Counted from the first letter of the stretch, positions 17,412-26,126 are shown. The stretch: 64,000 nt of DNA from Ornithinibacillus scapharcae TW25 (GCF_000190475.1 NZ_AEWH01000006.1:186001-250000), one strand, 5' to 3'. The notes: a model not told the origin generated them from the sequence alone. Program-made: numbers and translations.

Positions 17412-18509
17412 ATGAAGTATTCATATTTTATTACTGGTTTTCCTGGCTTTCTTGCATCAAGCTTACTGGAACAATTAATTATTGATCATCACTCTAGCAT
17501 TCATCATATTTATTTATTAGTGCTACCAAGTCAGGAAAAGTTAGCTATCGAAACCTTAAAGAACATCAAGCAAAGTAACCTAACAACAGAACAAATTACC
17601 ATTGTCACCGGAGATATAACTAAAGAAAATCTATCAATAAATCCCGAGTTAATGCACGATTTAAAACTTAAGATAACCCATGTCTTTCACTTAGCAGCCA
17701 TCTACGATTTAGCAGTTCCAAGAGACATCGCATATGAGGTGAACGTAAACGGTACCGCAAACCTGAATAAATGGCTACGGAATATATCAAATTTACAACG
17801 CTATATTTACTTTAGTACTGCCTATGTATCTGGTAAAAGAGAGGGGAAAATCTATGAGCATGAATTAATGGTAGGACAAGAATTCCGCAATCATTATGAA
17901 CATACGAAGTTCCTGGCAGAAGTTATTGTGCAGAAGGATATGAAGGATATTCCGACTACGATTATTCGTCCTAGTGTTATAAAAGGTCATTCTGAAACTG
18001 GTGAAACGATTAAATTCGATGGCTTATACTTCATGCTAAATGTATTAGATAAATTACGCTTTTCACCTATTATTCCCTACTTTGGTCAAGGAACACCAGA
18101 AGGAAACTTTGTTCCTTCAGACTATGTCTTAAAGGCAACTAGTTACCTTGCCATAAATCCAAATGGCGAAGGAAATACCTATCATCTAACAGATCCAAGT
18201 CCTTATCAAATGTGGGAAATACAGAAAATGTTATCCGAAGAATATCTTGGAAGGGTTCCAAAAGTGCATATCCCCTTATCGGCTACCAAAACAGCTTTAC
18301 ATATAAAACCAATAAGAAAATTGCTCCAGGCAGAAGCTGAAGCGATGGATTATTTCACAATTCATTCCTCTTATGACACTAGCCAAGCAGTTCGAGACCT
18401 ACAAGCGTCAGGAATTAAATGCCCTGACTTAAAGGATACCTTAAAACCAATGGTTCAATTTTATCGAAAATATAAAGATGATGAGACTAAGCATATAAAA
18501 ATTAACTAA
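17412..18509 (+). CDS. SDR family / male-sterility-type NAD(P)-binding oxidoreductase
   Basis: Extended short-chain dehydrogenase of 365 residues, closest in look to the NAD_binding_4 (fatty acyl-CoA reductase-like) group. It has the N-terminal Rossmann motif TGFPGFLAS, an HLAAIYDLAVP segment, and YEHTK as the catalytic YxxxK. The start at 17412 is set by AAGGAGGT seven bases upstream. Single gene diverging from the histidine kinase. The substrate is probably a thioester or sugar-like carbonyl compound; sequence alone does not decide. Confidence 0.85.
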   Translation: MKYSYFITGFPGFLASSLLEQLIIDHHSSIHHIYLLVLPSQEKLAIETLKNIKQSNLTTEQITIVTGDITKENLSINPELMHDLKLKITHVFHLAAIYDLAVPRDIAYEVNVNGTANLNKWLRNISNLQRYIYFSTAYVSGKREGKIYEHELMVGQEFRNHYEHTKFLAEVIVQKDMKDIPTTIIRPSVIKGHSETGETIKFDGLYFMLNVLDKLRFSPIIPYFGQGTPEGNFVPSDYVLKATSYLAINPNGEGNTYHLTDPSPYQMWEIQKMLSEEYLGRVPKVHIPLSATKTALHIKPIRKLLQAEAEAMDYFTIHSSYDTSQAVRDLQASGIKCPDLKDTLKPMVQFYRKYKDDETKHIKIN

Positions 18510-18654
18510 TAATAGAACGGTGTATATCTATAGCACTAAGAAGACAAAATTCTATTAAAACCGCATCAGGTAGGTATTTTGAAGTAATAAATTAAATTCT
18601 GAGAATATTTTACCATTTCGCAATAATCTCGATACGAGACCCGTATATTTGTAG

Positions 18655-18752
18655 TATAATAAGGTGGACAATACTGTAGGCGGAGAATCGACTGAAGGAA
18701 TTGGAGTTACCGGCGGCTTCAAAAAATTTCCCTTAGGAAGGGGCTGAAGCTT
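18655..18752 (+). promoter_or_regulatory. Promoter -10 and structured leader of the toxin-like gene
   Basis: A consensus -10, TATAAT (18655-18660), is followed by an approximately 85-nt leader. The leader ends in a hairpin: GCTTCA (18716-18721) pairs with TGAAGC (18745-18750), and within it TTCCCTT (18728-18734) pairs with AGGAAGGG, the ribosome binding site (18735-18742). The start codon would thus be hidden in the folded RNA. The -35 is poor. Confidence 0.6.
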
Positions 18753-18839
18753 GTGATTCCAATTGACAAGACTATTGAGTTAATGTTAATGTTCTCAACG
18801 CTTGTATTGTTAGTTGTGAACTCCCGTGAAAAAAAGTAA
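18753..18839 (+). CDS. Holin-like type I toxin candidate, 28 residues
   Basis: Very small hydrophobic peptide: GTG start, polar N-terminus (MIPIDKTIE), one membrane helix (LMLMFSTLVLLVV), then a basic tail NSREKK. This pattern matches the small putative holin-like toxin family of Firmicutes (relatives include BsrG and TxpA) that depolarises or permeabilises the membrane. The ribosome binding site is present but sequestered in a hairpin, and the 3' end overlaps a terminator shared with a convergent antisense RNA. I assign the family from pattern and context, not from a search. Confidence 0.7.
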   Translation: MIPIDKTIELMLMFSTLVLLVVNSREKK

Positions 18840-18884
18840 TCACCCTGACTTTTCATAAAGGAACAGGATAATTACCTTTTTCAC
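18826..18884. terminator. Bidirectional terminator shared by toxin-like mRNA and antisense RNA
   Basis: Long interrupted inverted repeat. GTGAAAAA, GTAAT and CCTG on the left (18826-18846) pair with CAGG, ATTAC and TTTTTCAC on the right (18864-18884). Both strands end in T-rich tracts. Confidence 0.75.
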
Positions 18885-18977
18885 CAAGAACGGAAGTCGC
18901 CGCAGCCTACGAAATTGTCCGAGTCGTAAGTTGCAGCTTACGACTCACCCCCTATCATCAGGCGAACGACACTCCCA
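18826..18977 (-). ncRNA. Candidate antisense antitoxin RNA
   Basis: A minus-strand promoter, TTGTAG (19008-19013) with an 18-bp spacer to TATAAT (18984-18989), would start an RNA of about 150 nt near 18977. The RNA holds a perfect 10-bp hairpin (18921-18946, arms GAGTCGTAAG / CTTACGACTC) and ends at the shared terminator, so its 3' part is complementary to the end of the toxin-like mRNA. The 3'-overlapping convergent layout is that of BsrG/SR4-type type I systems. Confidence 0.6.
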
Positions 18978-19041
18978 AAGTCAATTATACAGAATTGGAT
19001 AAGCACACTACAACTGTTTTTTTAGAAAATTACATCAATTA

Positions 19042-19545
19042 CTAAAGATATTGTAATATTTGTTTCCAAACTCCCATTTTTTCCTCTAAAGATTTGTTAA
19101 AACGTCCTGGAACTGGACTAGAGGAAGGAAGTTTTATAACCGATACACCTTTTAAAATCTCCGGTTTACAATACTTCTTCAAAGTATTGTATGACTTTGT
19201 TCCATTACACGCCAAGAGTTTTATGGTGGGAAATTCTACTAGTAATTGTGGGATATCATTGGGTTCCTCATCTCGAATATTAGAATCTAGACTCCCCTCT
19301 CGATAACAGGAACCAATGGTATCCCATAATGCTATATGTTTTTCTTTGATAAAGGAAATCTTTTCCTCATATGAATCAGATGGTACTTCTTGGAATATCC
19401 CATAAATAAGGTTCCAAAAATGATTTCTTGGATTACCGTAATATTCATGTTGCTCCAATGAGCGTACACTAGGCATTGACCCTAGGATAAGCACCTCAGA
19501 TTCATTTGTAATAACTGGTGGTAAACCAACTATTTTTTCTATCAA
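19042..19545 (-). CDS. DNA-deoxyinosine glycosylase, uracil-DNA glycosylase superfamily
   Basis: Base-excision repair enzyme of the UDG superfamily (167 residues), of the type annotated as hypoxanthine-DNA glycosylase, which removes deaminated adenine. Seen: LILGSMPSVRSLEQ with EYYGNPRNHFWNLI, ALWDTIGSCYREGSLDSNI in the middle, and LPSSSPVPGRF near the C-terminus, matching the conserved blocks of this family. The start is TTG at 19545, one base after the stop of the DJ-1 gene, with GGGAGAAG upstream. It is the last gene of a three-gene cluster with DJ-1/PfpI and RibD-like genes, perhaps a damage-repair set. Confidence 0.88.
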   Translation of the reverse strand: MIEKIVGLPPVITNESEVLILGSMPSVRSLEQHEYYGNPRNHFWNLIYGIFQEVPSDSYEEKISFIKEKHIALWDTIGSCYREGSLDSNIRDEEPNDIPQLLVEFPTIKLLACNGTKSYNTLKKYCKPEILKGVSVIKLPSSSPVPGRFNKSLEEKMGVWKQILQYL

Positions 19546-19546
19546 C

Positions 19547-20116
19547 TTATACTTCTCCCTTACAAAACCGCAAAGCATAATCTCGCTGTTCTTCATTTTT
19601 CCATAATGCTAACGTATCTAAAACCGCTAAGGTGAATTCCGGAAACGCTGTCCCTTTTGCAGTAATCATTTTGTCCGTTATTTCTAATCTAGTTCCAGTA
19701 TATGTCGCCGCATCAAAAACTGCCTTAAACATTTCGTACGTATTGGGGGTACATGTAAATTGTTTCCCCGCTAATAGACCAGCTTTACCTAATAATACGG
19801 CAGATGCACAAATGGAGGCAATTGGGATCCCTGCCATCCTCGCACTGATTAAGAATTCCCGAATTCTATTATCATCAACTACTTTCGCAATTCCATCCCC
19901 ACCTGAAACGAGAACCATATCATAATCTCTTGGATCAACATCTGAGATTACTGCATGTGCTTTGGTGATAAGTCCAGCAACACTTTCAACCGGATCTCCA
20001 TCCACTGTCGCTGTAGTAATAGTAGCATTTCCTACTTTTCTCAAAAAGAAAAGTGTATGTGCGATTTCAAAGTCTGCATACATAGGATATGCAAAGAATA
20101 ATATTTTTTTGGCCAT
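19547..20116 (-). CDS. DJ-1/PfpI family protein
   Basis: Single-domain class I glutamine amidotransferase-like protein of 189 residues. The nucleophile-elbow cysteine is in SICASAVLL (about residue 103) and the glycine-rich loop is SGGDGIAKV. Family members act as deglycases, glyoxalases or stress chaperones, and the exact activity is not readable. It starts 13 bases after the RibD-like gene and is followed almost without gap by the DNA glycosylase, so the three are co-transcribed. Confidence 0.9.
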   Translation of the reverse strand: MAKKILFFAYPMYADFEIAHTLFFLRKVGNATITTATVDGDPVESVAGLITKAHAVISDVDPRDYDMVLVSGGDGIAKVVDDNRIREFLISARMAGIPIASICASAVLLGKAGLLAGKQFTCTPNTYEMFKAVFDAATYTGTRLEITDKMITAKGTAFPEFTLAVLDTLALWKNEEQRDYALRFCKGEV

Positions 20117-20129
20117 TTTTATCCTCCCA

Positions 20130-20801
20130 CTATGTAGACCTATAATGCAGCCAAACCATTCCTGTTTCTATTTTTTTCATTGTGATTAATTCTAGCTTCA
20201 AAATATCATTTATGCTCGTAAGTTCTGGACCATCAAATATGGAAGGAGTACTTGTCCCCCCTATAGCCAATGGTGCAAACGAAATACTTACCTCATCAAT
20301 TAAACCCTTTCGTAAAAATGCTCCATTCAGTCCTGCTCCTCCACTTAAACCTAATCGTCTAAAACCTTTCTCATATAACTTTTCCAATGCAAGCTGTAAG
20401 TCGATATAATCTCCTCTCCCTGCTTGGATATAACATATTTCTTTTTCTTTGAGCTGCTCAATATAATCGTCGGGAACATCCTCTCTCGTCACAACCAATA
20501 ATCCATCTGTTTGATACCAATCAATTCTTCCCCTGCCGTCAAAAACAATGTATGCTTTTGATTTTTTTGGCTCATATAATGCTCTATCAAGTTCAACCCA
20601 ATGGTTACCAAAAACCAGTAGCGTTTCACTCCCGGAGACCATCCCGTCACAATCTAATTCATCATAAAGCTGATTCGTATACTCGTGAGCCTCTCCATCA
20701 ATCCCAGCAGCCGTCCATTCAGAAACATTCCGTCCCCTTGCTGTTGCTGTTTTACCATCTACAGATGAAAAGATATTTAAGATTATCTTTGGTCGCTTCA
20801 T
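20130..20801 (-). CDS. RibD C-terminal domain / dihydrofolate-reductase-fold protein
   Basis: Reductase-fold protein of 223 residues similar to the C-terminal domain of RibD (5-amino-6-(5-phosphoribosylamino)uracil reductase). Seen: the start PKIILNIFSSVDGKTA, DGMVSGSETLL, LVVTREDVP, and the NADPH-binding GLSGGAGLNGAFLRKGLIDE. The riboflavin deaminase half and other rib genes are absent, so a role in riboflavin synthesis is unlikely; these stand-alone proteins are oxidoreductases of unknown substrate. First gene of the cluster, divergent from the PhoD-like gene. Confidence 0.87.
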   Translation of the reverse strand: MKRPKIILNIFSSVDGKTATARGRNVSEWTAAGIDGEAHEYTNQLYDELDCDGMVSGSETLLVFGNHWVELDRALYEPKKSKAYIVFDGRGRIDWYQTDGLLVVTREDVPDDYIEQLKEKEICYIQAGRGDYIDLQLALEKLYEKGFRRLGLSGGAGLNGAFLRKGLIDEVSISFAPLAIGGTSTPSIFDGPELTSINDILKLELITMKKIETGMVWLHYRST

Positions 20802-20935
20802 CCTATCCCCCCCGCTATAATTATTTATTATACTAAATTTTCAGTCTATGTACTAGTCGTTCTGACATAGGCTAATAACCAATCATCCCCAAACACCTTG
20901 AATAGACTATCCTTAGTAAGGAGGGGACGTCTCTT

Positions 20936-23014
20936 ATGACACTACCTTTATTATTAGCAGGTCCGATTATTAGGCGTGTAGAACAAAATCAAGTATATAT
21001 ATGGTTGTCAACAAGTCGATATGTACAAATTGATGCATTCTTTTACTCGATTAGCAACGACACGGAAACACAGTCCATTCACTATGAACCACTACGCATA
21101 CAAGTTAGTTCTGATATGATTCAATCCGGTAAAAATCTCTATACCTATTTAATCAAAACAACTCCATTTGCTAGTGTATTCCCTCTTGACAGTCTGATTG
21201 GCTATAACATTCTATTTAAGAATAGGTACGAGCAAATCGATTTAGGTGACCTTAATCTTTTAAATAAACAATACCCTAATAATATCGTTTACGGGAATCT
21301 ACGATATCCCACCTTTATCATTCCAGAAAAAACTGATACCAATATTCTCTATGGTTCCTGTCAAAAACCACATGGAACAGATCAAAGTGTCATGGTTACC
21401 GTAGATAAAGTCATTGAACAAAAAGCGGTAGATATTCAAGAAAGGCCTAATTCTCTGTTTTTAATGGGGGATCAAATCTATGCTGATGATGTCGCCGATC
21501 CGATGTTCTATAAACTTCAACATGTGGCCCAAGAAGTTATTGGAGAGGAATTGCAGCAGTTGCATACGTTAGACTCCCGTTTAAATATGAAGCCTTTCCG
21601 TACCTGCATAGACCAGCTGAATGGAAGGCAAATTATCATGTCAAACTTTGCTAAATTCACTTCACATCAAGCCAAAAATCATTTAATACGTTACCAAGAA
21701 TATGCAGCAAAATACCTTCTCACCTTAAGTCCTGCGCTATGGGAAAACAGAGATAATCATTTTCCTACCTTTGATGAACTGCTTCATAAAGATAGGTACT
21801 ATGTTATCTATCCTGCCTTTAAAAAACGAAAACGAAAAAAGGAAATCAAACATTTAAAAAAGCGTTATGAAAAGGAACTTTGCGAGGTAGAAGAATTTAT
21901 TCCTACCCTGTCCGCAATGAGAAGAGTACTAGCCAATACACCTACCTATATGATATTTGACGACCATGATATTACGGACGACTGGAATATTTCTCCTGAG
22001 TGGGTGGATAATGTGTACCACGCTAAACTCGGGATTCACACCATCACCAATGGATTATCTGCTTATTGGTTGTTTCAAGGGTGGGGAAATGATCCAAAAG
22101 GTTTCAAGTCCTTTCTCCCTCTTTTCACCTCGCAATTTCACTATTATGTAACCAATTCCATCTTTCCTGAGCGATGGGCCAAACAATTAACGAAGCTTCC
22201 AATTTGGTCCTTTGTTGCACCAACAAATCCAAAATCATTATTTCTAGATATTCGAACTATGAGGGATTTTGATTATAGACCAAAACCGTTGCGTGTTGGG
22301 TCGGTGTATCAAGAGGGAAAAAATTCTCCCGAACTAATTGGAAAAGATGGCTGGAATGTTATAACCCGAACACTGAATAGGAGTAAGTGGGCCGTTGGAA
22401 GTCCATTAATTATCATTTCACCAACACCCTTTTATGGTTTAGGTATTATAGAATCGTTTTTAAAAAAGTTCGTCTATCCACTACGAGCTATAGGTTTACC
22501 TGTACGTTATGCACTTGATTTCGAAGCATGGAAATACAACGGTAGAGGATTTAATCGGTTCATTCAACATTTGTTCCAATGGAATCCACAACCATGTATT
22601 ATCCTATCTGGTGATGTTCATTATGCTAATGCGCTCCGTTCCACGGTTTATAACCAACTTAAAGGAAAACTAACTATTAACCAATTCACCAGCAGTCCGA
22701 TTCATAATATGAGTTTTTCAGGTATTTGGGGAAAATCTCTTAAACTAATTGTCGCCTTAAACTCTATTACCAGAAAGCGAAAAACCTTCATCAGGTCTTT
22801 CGATAAAGGCAGTAATTTGTCATTTGGAAAGCTATCTGTAGTAAAGAAAAAACAAATTATCTGGCATGAAGAAATCAATTACTTGTCAACCACTAGCGGA
22901 AAAGTCATGCATACCCACAATAATGTTGGACTTATCAAGATAACGGATGAAATGATTCAAAATAAGCTTATTATGAACAAAAGAACCTCCACTTATAAGA
23001 AGTCCTTTAGATAG
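20936..23014 (+). CDS. PhoD-like metallophosphatase
   Basis: Phosphodiesterase/alkaline phosphatase of the PhoD-like family (692 residues). Metal-binding blocks are visible in order: LYGSCQKPHG (about 140), LFLMGDQIYADDVADP (about 180), MIFDDHDITDDWN (about 340) and ILSGDVHYANALR (about 560). There is no Tat or Sec signal peptide, unlike secreted PhoD, so it is probably cytosolic. A basic insertion (KKRKRKKEIKHLKKRYEKE, about residue 300) precedes the DDHD block. The neighbouring gene on the right is convergent; the leader has an AAGGAGGGG site. Confidence 0.9.
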   Translation: MTLPLLLAGPIIRRVEQNQVYIWLSTSRYVQIDAFFYSISNDTETQSIHYEPLRIQVSSDMIQSGKNLYTYLIKTTPFASVFPLDSLIGYNILFKNRYEQIDLGDLNLLNKQYPNNIVYGNLRYPTFIIPEKTDTNILYGSCQKPHGTDQSVMVTVDKVIEQKAVDIQERPNSLFLMGDQIYADDVADPMFYKLQHVAQEVIGEELQQLHTLDSRLNMKPFRTCIDQLNGRQIIMSNFAKFTSHQAKNHLIRYQEYAAKYLLTLSPALWENRDNHFPTFDELLHKDRYYVIYPAFKKRKRKKEIKHLKKRYEKELCEVEEFIPTLSAMRRVLANTPTYMIFDDHDITDDWNISPEWVDNVYHAKLGIHTITNGLSAYWLFQGWGNDPKGFKSFLPLFTSQFHYYVTNSIFPERWAKQLTKLPIWSFVAPTNPKSLFLDIRTMRDFDYRPKPLRVGSVYQEGKNSPELIGKDGWNVITRTLNRSKWAVGSPLIIISPTPFYGLGIIESFLKKFVYPLRAIGLPVRYALDFEAWKYNGRGFNRFIQHLFQWNPQPCIILSGDVHYANALRSTVYNQLKGKLTINQFTSSPIHNMSFSGIWGKSLKLIVALNSITRKRKTFIRSFDKGSNLSFGKLSVVKKKQIIWHEEINYLSTTSGKVMHTHNNVGLIKITDEMIQNKLIMNKRTSTYKKSFR

Positions 23015-23015
23015 A

Positions 23016-23052
23016 AAAAAGCCAGGTTCCGAGTACCCGGAACCTGGCTTAA
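23016..23052 (-). terminator. Terminator between PhoD-like and DUF4190 genes
   Basis: Perfect 12-bp stem AAGCCAGGTTCC / GGAACCTGGCTT. The T-run is on the minus strand. Confidence 0.85.
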
Positions 23053-23054
23053 CC

Positions 23055-23324
23055 TTAATAATAAGATAAGGATGAAATACCAATAATTAACATAATAATT
23101 AAAATTAATAGTCCATATAAACTCAACGTTATAATACTAATGACACGTCCCGCAATTGCAAGGCCTCTGCCAGACTCACCAGAAACAGTCATCTCTTTTA
23201 TACTGATATTAGCAAACACGAGACCAATAATCGCTAAGATAAATCCAACCCACGGTATAACGATAGATAAAATGCCTAATACCAATGCTGTAATTGATTT
23301 TCCATTCGTTTATTGTGGTTCCAT
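23055..23324 (-). pseudogene. DUF4190-like membrane protein, interrupted by an in-frame TAA at codon 5
   Basis: Two-helix membrane protein of the DUF4190 type (helices at VLGILSIVIPWVGFILAIIGLVF and IITLSLYGLLILIIMLIIG). Translation from the natural ATG (23324, with GAGAGAGG upstream) reads MEPQ, then TAA (23312-23310), then TNGKSITALVLGILS in the same frame, which is the usual N-terminal pattern of these proteins. So one stop codon interrupts the normal start. A TTG at 23285 could restart a 76-residue product, but without a good ribosome binding site. Function of DUF4190 proteins is unknown. Whether this is a nonsense mutation or a sequencing error cannot be told here. Confidence 0.75.
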
Positions 23325-23470
23325 TTCATACCTCTCTCTCTTAGACACGTATAAATAAAATATCAAATTGTAAGGAAAAAGTACACAAATTTTGTGTAGC
23401 AATATATAGTTCTATTTATACTTTTAGTATACTGGATACAATAGAATTTTCATATGGAGGAACGTAAACG

Positions 23471-24049
23471 ATGAACAAACTCGTACTGGCTTCAACCTCT
23501 CCCAGAAGAAGGGAATTACTAGAACAAATACATATTCCATTTACGATTCGCAAGCAAACATTTGACGAATCTGTAGTTCAGACACAGGACCCTTCAAAAA
23601 AAGCAGAGCAATTAGCCTTGTTAAAAGCAAAGCATACCGAACTATTAGAACCAGATGAAATAATCCTTACAGCAGATACCATTGTGGCATACAATAGCAA
23701 AATTTTTGAAAAGCCTAGAGATGAACAAGAAGCATTTATGATGCTTTCCAATTTAAGCGGAAACACACATGATGTTTATACAGGTGTATCCATTCGCTCT
23801 GATACAAATCAAGTCTCCTTCGTAGAAAAAACATCTGTTGAGTTTTGGACTCTAACAGCTGAGGAAATATACGACTATATCAAAACAAAAGATCCATTTG
23901 ATAAAGCTGGGGCATATGGTATTCAAGGCCACGGAGCTGTGCTGGTCAAACGTATTATCGGTGATTATTTTAATGTCGTTGGATTACCTATATCAAGAGT
24001 TATGCGTGAACTAAAACAATTTCACATAATAGGTGACAGCAAGGGCTAA
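23471..24049 (+). CDS. maf: Maf-like nucleoside triphosphate pyrophosphatase
   Basis: Hydrolyses dTTP/UTP and modified nucleotides to monophosphates, a house-cleaning role linked to septation in Bacillus. Seen: the N-terminal LASTSPRRRELLEQ loop that binds phosphates, LTADTIVAYNSKIFEKP with the catalytic Asp, and FDKAGAYGIQGHGA with the typical Maf C-terminal motif. Full family length of 192 residues. Strong ribosome binding site TGGAGGAA. It is away from the usual radC-mreB context. Confidence 0.95.
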   Translation: MNKLVLASTSPRRRELLEQIHIPFTIRKQTFDESVVQTQDPSKKAEQLALLKAKHTELLEPDEIILTADTIVAYNSKIFEKPRDEQEAFMMLSNLSGNTHDVYTGVSIRSDTNQVSFVEKTSVEFWTLTAEEIYDYIKTKDPFDKAGAYGIQGHGAVLVKRIIGDYFNVVGLPISRVMRELKQFHIIGDSKG

Positions 24050-24120
24050 GTCCACTCCAGGACCTCCCATAACGGAAAATATCCTATTTTATTAAATTTG
24101 TTGAGAGTGAGAACAAGAAT

Positions 24121-24579
24121 ATGAAAATAGAAATAAAATCTGTAACAACTGAAAATATACGTGATTGTGTTCGTTTAGAAGTCTCAGAGGATCAGAAGGA
24201 TTTTGTCGCCCGAAATATTGCTACTATTGCGTGGGCATATGTTGATAATACCTTTACACCGTATGCCATCTGCCACAATGATGTAGTAATAGGCTTGGCT
24301 GCAGTAGAATATATTCCAGACAATGATCCAGAGGATAAGCATTGGATTCCGCGATTTATGATTGGTGCAGAATTTCAAGGAAAAGGCTATGGGAGAGGAG
24401 CGATGCGCGCATTAATAGAGATGATTGCTAAGCATGATGATTGCGAGAGGATACGCTTATCTGTAGTCCCCGAGAACAAAGGAGCGATTGCTTTTTACAA
24501 CAGTATCGGTTTTAACATGACAAATGAAACAATTGAAGATGAATTGGTAATGGAATATTTCCTGACTGATGATGAGTAA
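24121..24579 (+). CDS. GNAT acetyltransferase, spermine/spermidine-type (BltD-like)
   Basis: Acetyltransferase of 152 residues. The acetyl-CoA loop is GAEFQGKGYGRGAMRALIEMI, followed by LSVVPENKGAIAFYNSIGF, the classical GNAT motif A and B arrangement. Overall it resembles the polyamine acetyltransferases BltD/SpeG of Bacillus (DKHWIPRFMIG before the loop), which would detoxify spermidine. That substrate is inference. Separated from maf by 71 bp without a terminator, so possibly co-transcribed. Confidence 0.85.
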   Translation: MKIEIKSVTTENIRDCVRLEVSEDQKDFVARNIATIAWAYVDNTFTPYAICHNDVVIGLAAVEYIPDNDPEDKHWIPRFMIGAEFQGKGYGRGAMRALIEMIAKHDDCERIRLSVVPENKGAIAFYNSIGFNMTNETIEDELVMEYFLTDDE

Positions 24580-24592
24580 TTACAAATACTAA

Positions 24593-24632
24593 GGCCAGTA
24601 TCTCCCCCTTTCAGAGATGGTAGATACTGGCC
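24593..24632. terminator. Hairpin between convergent genes
   Basis: Perfect stem GGCCAGTATCT / AGATACTGGCC between the GNAT gene and a convergent membrane gene. The flanking T-runs are weak, so termination is likely but not certain. Confidence 0.6.
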
Positions 24633-24636
24633 ATTA

Positions 24637-24972
24637 TTAAGATTTAATGATTGTGAATTGATAAGCTGAATATAAGTACCATATATAAAGAAGGAAATGA
24701 ACTACTAGATTATACATTATAAAGATATTAGTAAATTGCTTCCTTTTCATAATCGTAATGACTACTAGAAATATCATGCACTGTGCGATAAACATAAGAG
24801 CAGCAAACATCAGTAGATAGAACTTTTCTTGCTCATCTGTAAGCAAATACCCATTAAACTCATCCAGCCTACCAAGCATGACGATAAATTCAGAAACATG
24901 TATCGCCAACCAGGTAAATAATGTATTTAGAACAAATAAGATAATAACCCATATGAACCACTTAGGTTTCAA
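24637..24972 (-). CDS. Hypothetical three-helix membrane protein
   Basis: Protein of 111 residues with helices at about 6-28, 51-75 and 84-106; the loop between the first two is acidic (RLDEFNGYLLTDEQE). Start is TTG at 24972 with AGGGAG seven bases before. I do not recognise the family and no catalytic motif is visible. It lies upstream of no obvious partner; the anchored hydrolase gene before it on the same strand could be in the same transcript. Confidence 0.7.
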   Translation of the reverse strand: MKPKWFIWVIILFVLNTLFTWLAIHVSEFIVMLGRLDEFNGYLLTDEQEKFYLLMFAALMFIAQCMIFLVVITIMKRKQFTNIFIMYNLVVHFLLYIWYLYSAYQFTIIKS

Positions 24973-25012
24973 AAGTTCACTCCCTATCTGGACAATTTAT
25001 AAATTTAGCTAT

Positions 25013-25969
25013 TTATTCCTTAGAGACAGTTTTATTGATAAATGCTAGTAATCTTTCCTGAAATTCTTCTGTTGCTACCGAATAAGCTTTTGTGTGACCT
25101 GCATCTGGTACAATCCAAAGCTCTTTCTCTCCTCCTGCTGCCTCATATAGTTCGTATGCCATATTAGTTGGTACTAACTCGTCTGAATCTCCATGAATGA
25201 TAAATAATGGACGGGTATTCTTCTTTACTTGCTCCAGAGCAGAAGCTTCTCCAAAATAATAACCGGCACGAACTTTCGTAATGACACTAGTTACATCAAG
25301 TATCGGAAAAGCTGGTAGATGATAAAGATGTTTTAATTGATGTCTTAGTTCTTCCTTCACCGAAGTGTATCCGCTATCGGCAATAATTCCCTTCACTTCC
25401 TCCGGTAGTTCTTCACCACTTGTCATCAATACGAGCGTTGCTCCCATTGAATTACCATGTAACAATATTTGTTCTGATTCAAATTCATTTCGTAGTAAAT
25501 CAATCCATTTCTTATAATCTAATCGATCATGCCAACCATACCCGATATAGTCCCCTTCACTTTCTCCATGGCCTCTAGCATCCGGCATTAATACATCAAA
25601 TCCTTGGTCATAATAGAATTTGACTAGGTCATCCATATGATCTCGATTGCCACGGTAACCATGAGCAAGTATGACAGCCTTCCCTGTTTCGGATTCATTT
25701 TCGATAAATCCAGCTTTCAAAACTAAATCATCGTATGAGGTTATCTCTAAAATCTTCGGTTCTTGTTCTTTATACCACTTTTCAGCTTCTTCAATAATCG
25801 ATAATGCGGTTTGACTCGCTTGGGCATTCACGCTTTCTGACTCACTATGTAACTCGATATCTGTACCACGTTTGATTCCTTCGCTATAAAAATAGTTACC
25901 TGCTACTAATAACCCTATTGCAACAATTACAACAATACTTCCACTAATAATTCCTATTTTCTTTTTCAA
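25013..25969 (-). CDS. Membrane-anchored alpha/beta hydrolase, second paralogue
   Basis: Hydrolase of 318 residues with an N-terminal anchor helix (residues 5-26) and an exposed catalytic domain. Triad: Ser174 in HGNSMG, Asp263 in HGDSDELVP, His292 in DAGHTKA. It is collinear with the paralogue at 10115-11074, including the KRG/SRG-type stretch after the anchor and the RGHGESEGDY block, so the two arose by duplication. Start is TTG at 25969 with GGGGGG upstream. Substrate unknown; candidates are esters, amides or small peptides outside the membrane. Confidence 0.88.
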   Translation of the reverse strand: MKKKIGIISGSIVVIVAIGLLVAGNYFYSEGIKRGTDIELHSESESVNAQASQTALSIIEEAEKWYKEQEPKILEITSYDDLVLKAGFIENESETGKAVILAHGYRGNRDHMDDLVKFYYDQGFDVLMPDARGHGESEGDYIGYGWHDRLDYKKWIDLLRNEFESEQILLHGNSMGATLVLMTSGEELPEEVKGIIADSGYTSVKEELRHQLKHLYHLPAFPILDVTSVITKVRAGYYFGEASALEQVKKNTRPLFIIHGDSDELVPTNMAYELYEAAGGEKELWIVPDAGHTKAYSVATEEFQERLLAFINKTVSKE

Positions 25970-26126
25970 ACGATTTCCCCCCTGAGATTAAAATTAATAT
26001 TTTTCTAATGATTTTACCATAGAAAAAGGGATTCCCACTATGTATTAGTAGAAATCCCCTATCTATGATACATGTAATCCTTTTATCCCATCTTTATCAC
26101 TGTGTCTATTATCTGTATCTGCAGGT

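Noticed and set aside
18900-18950. Hairpin at 18921-18946 as terminator of the glycosylase gene
   Set aside because: The stem lacks a T-run on either strand and lies downstream of the minus-strand promoter; it fits better inside the antisense RNA.
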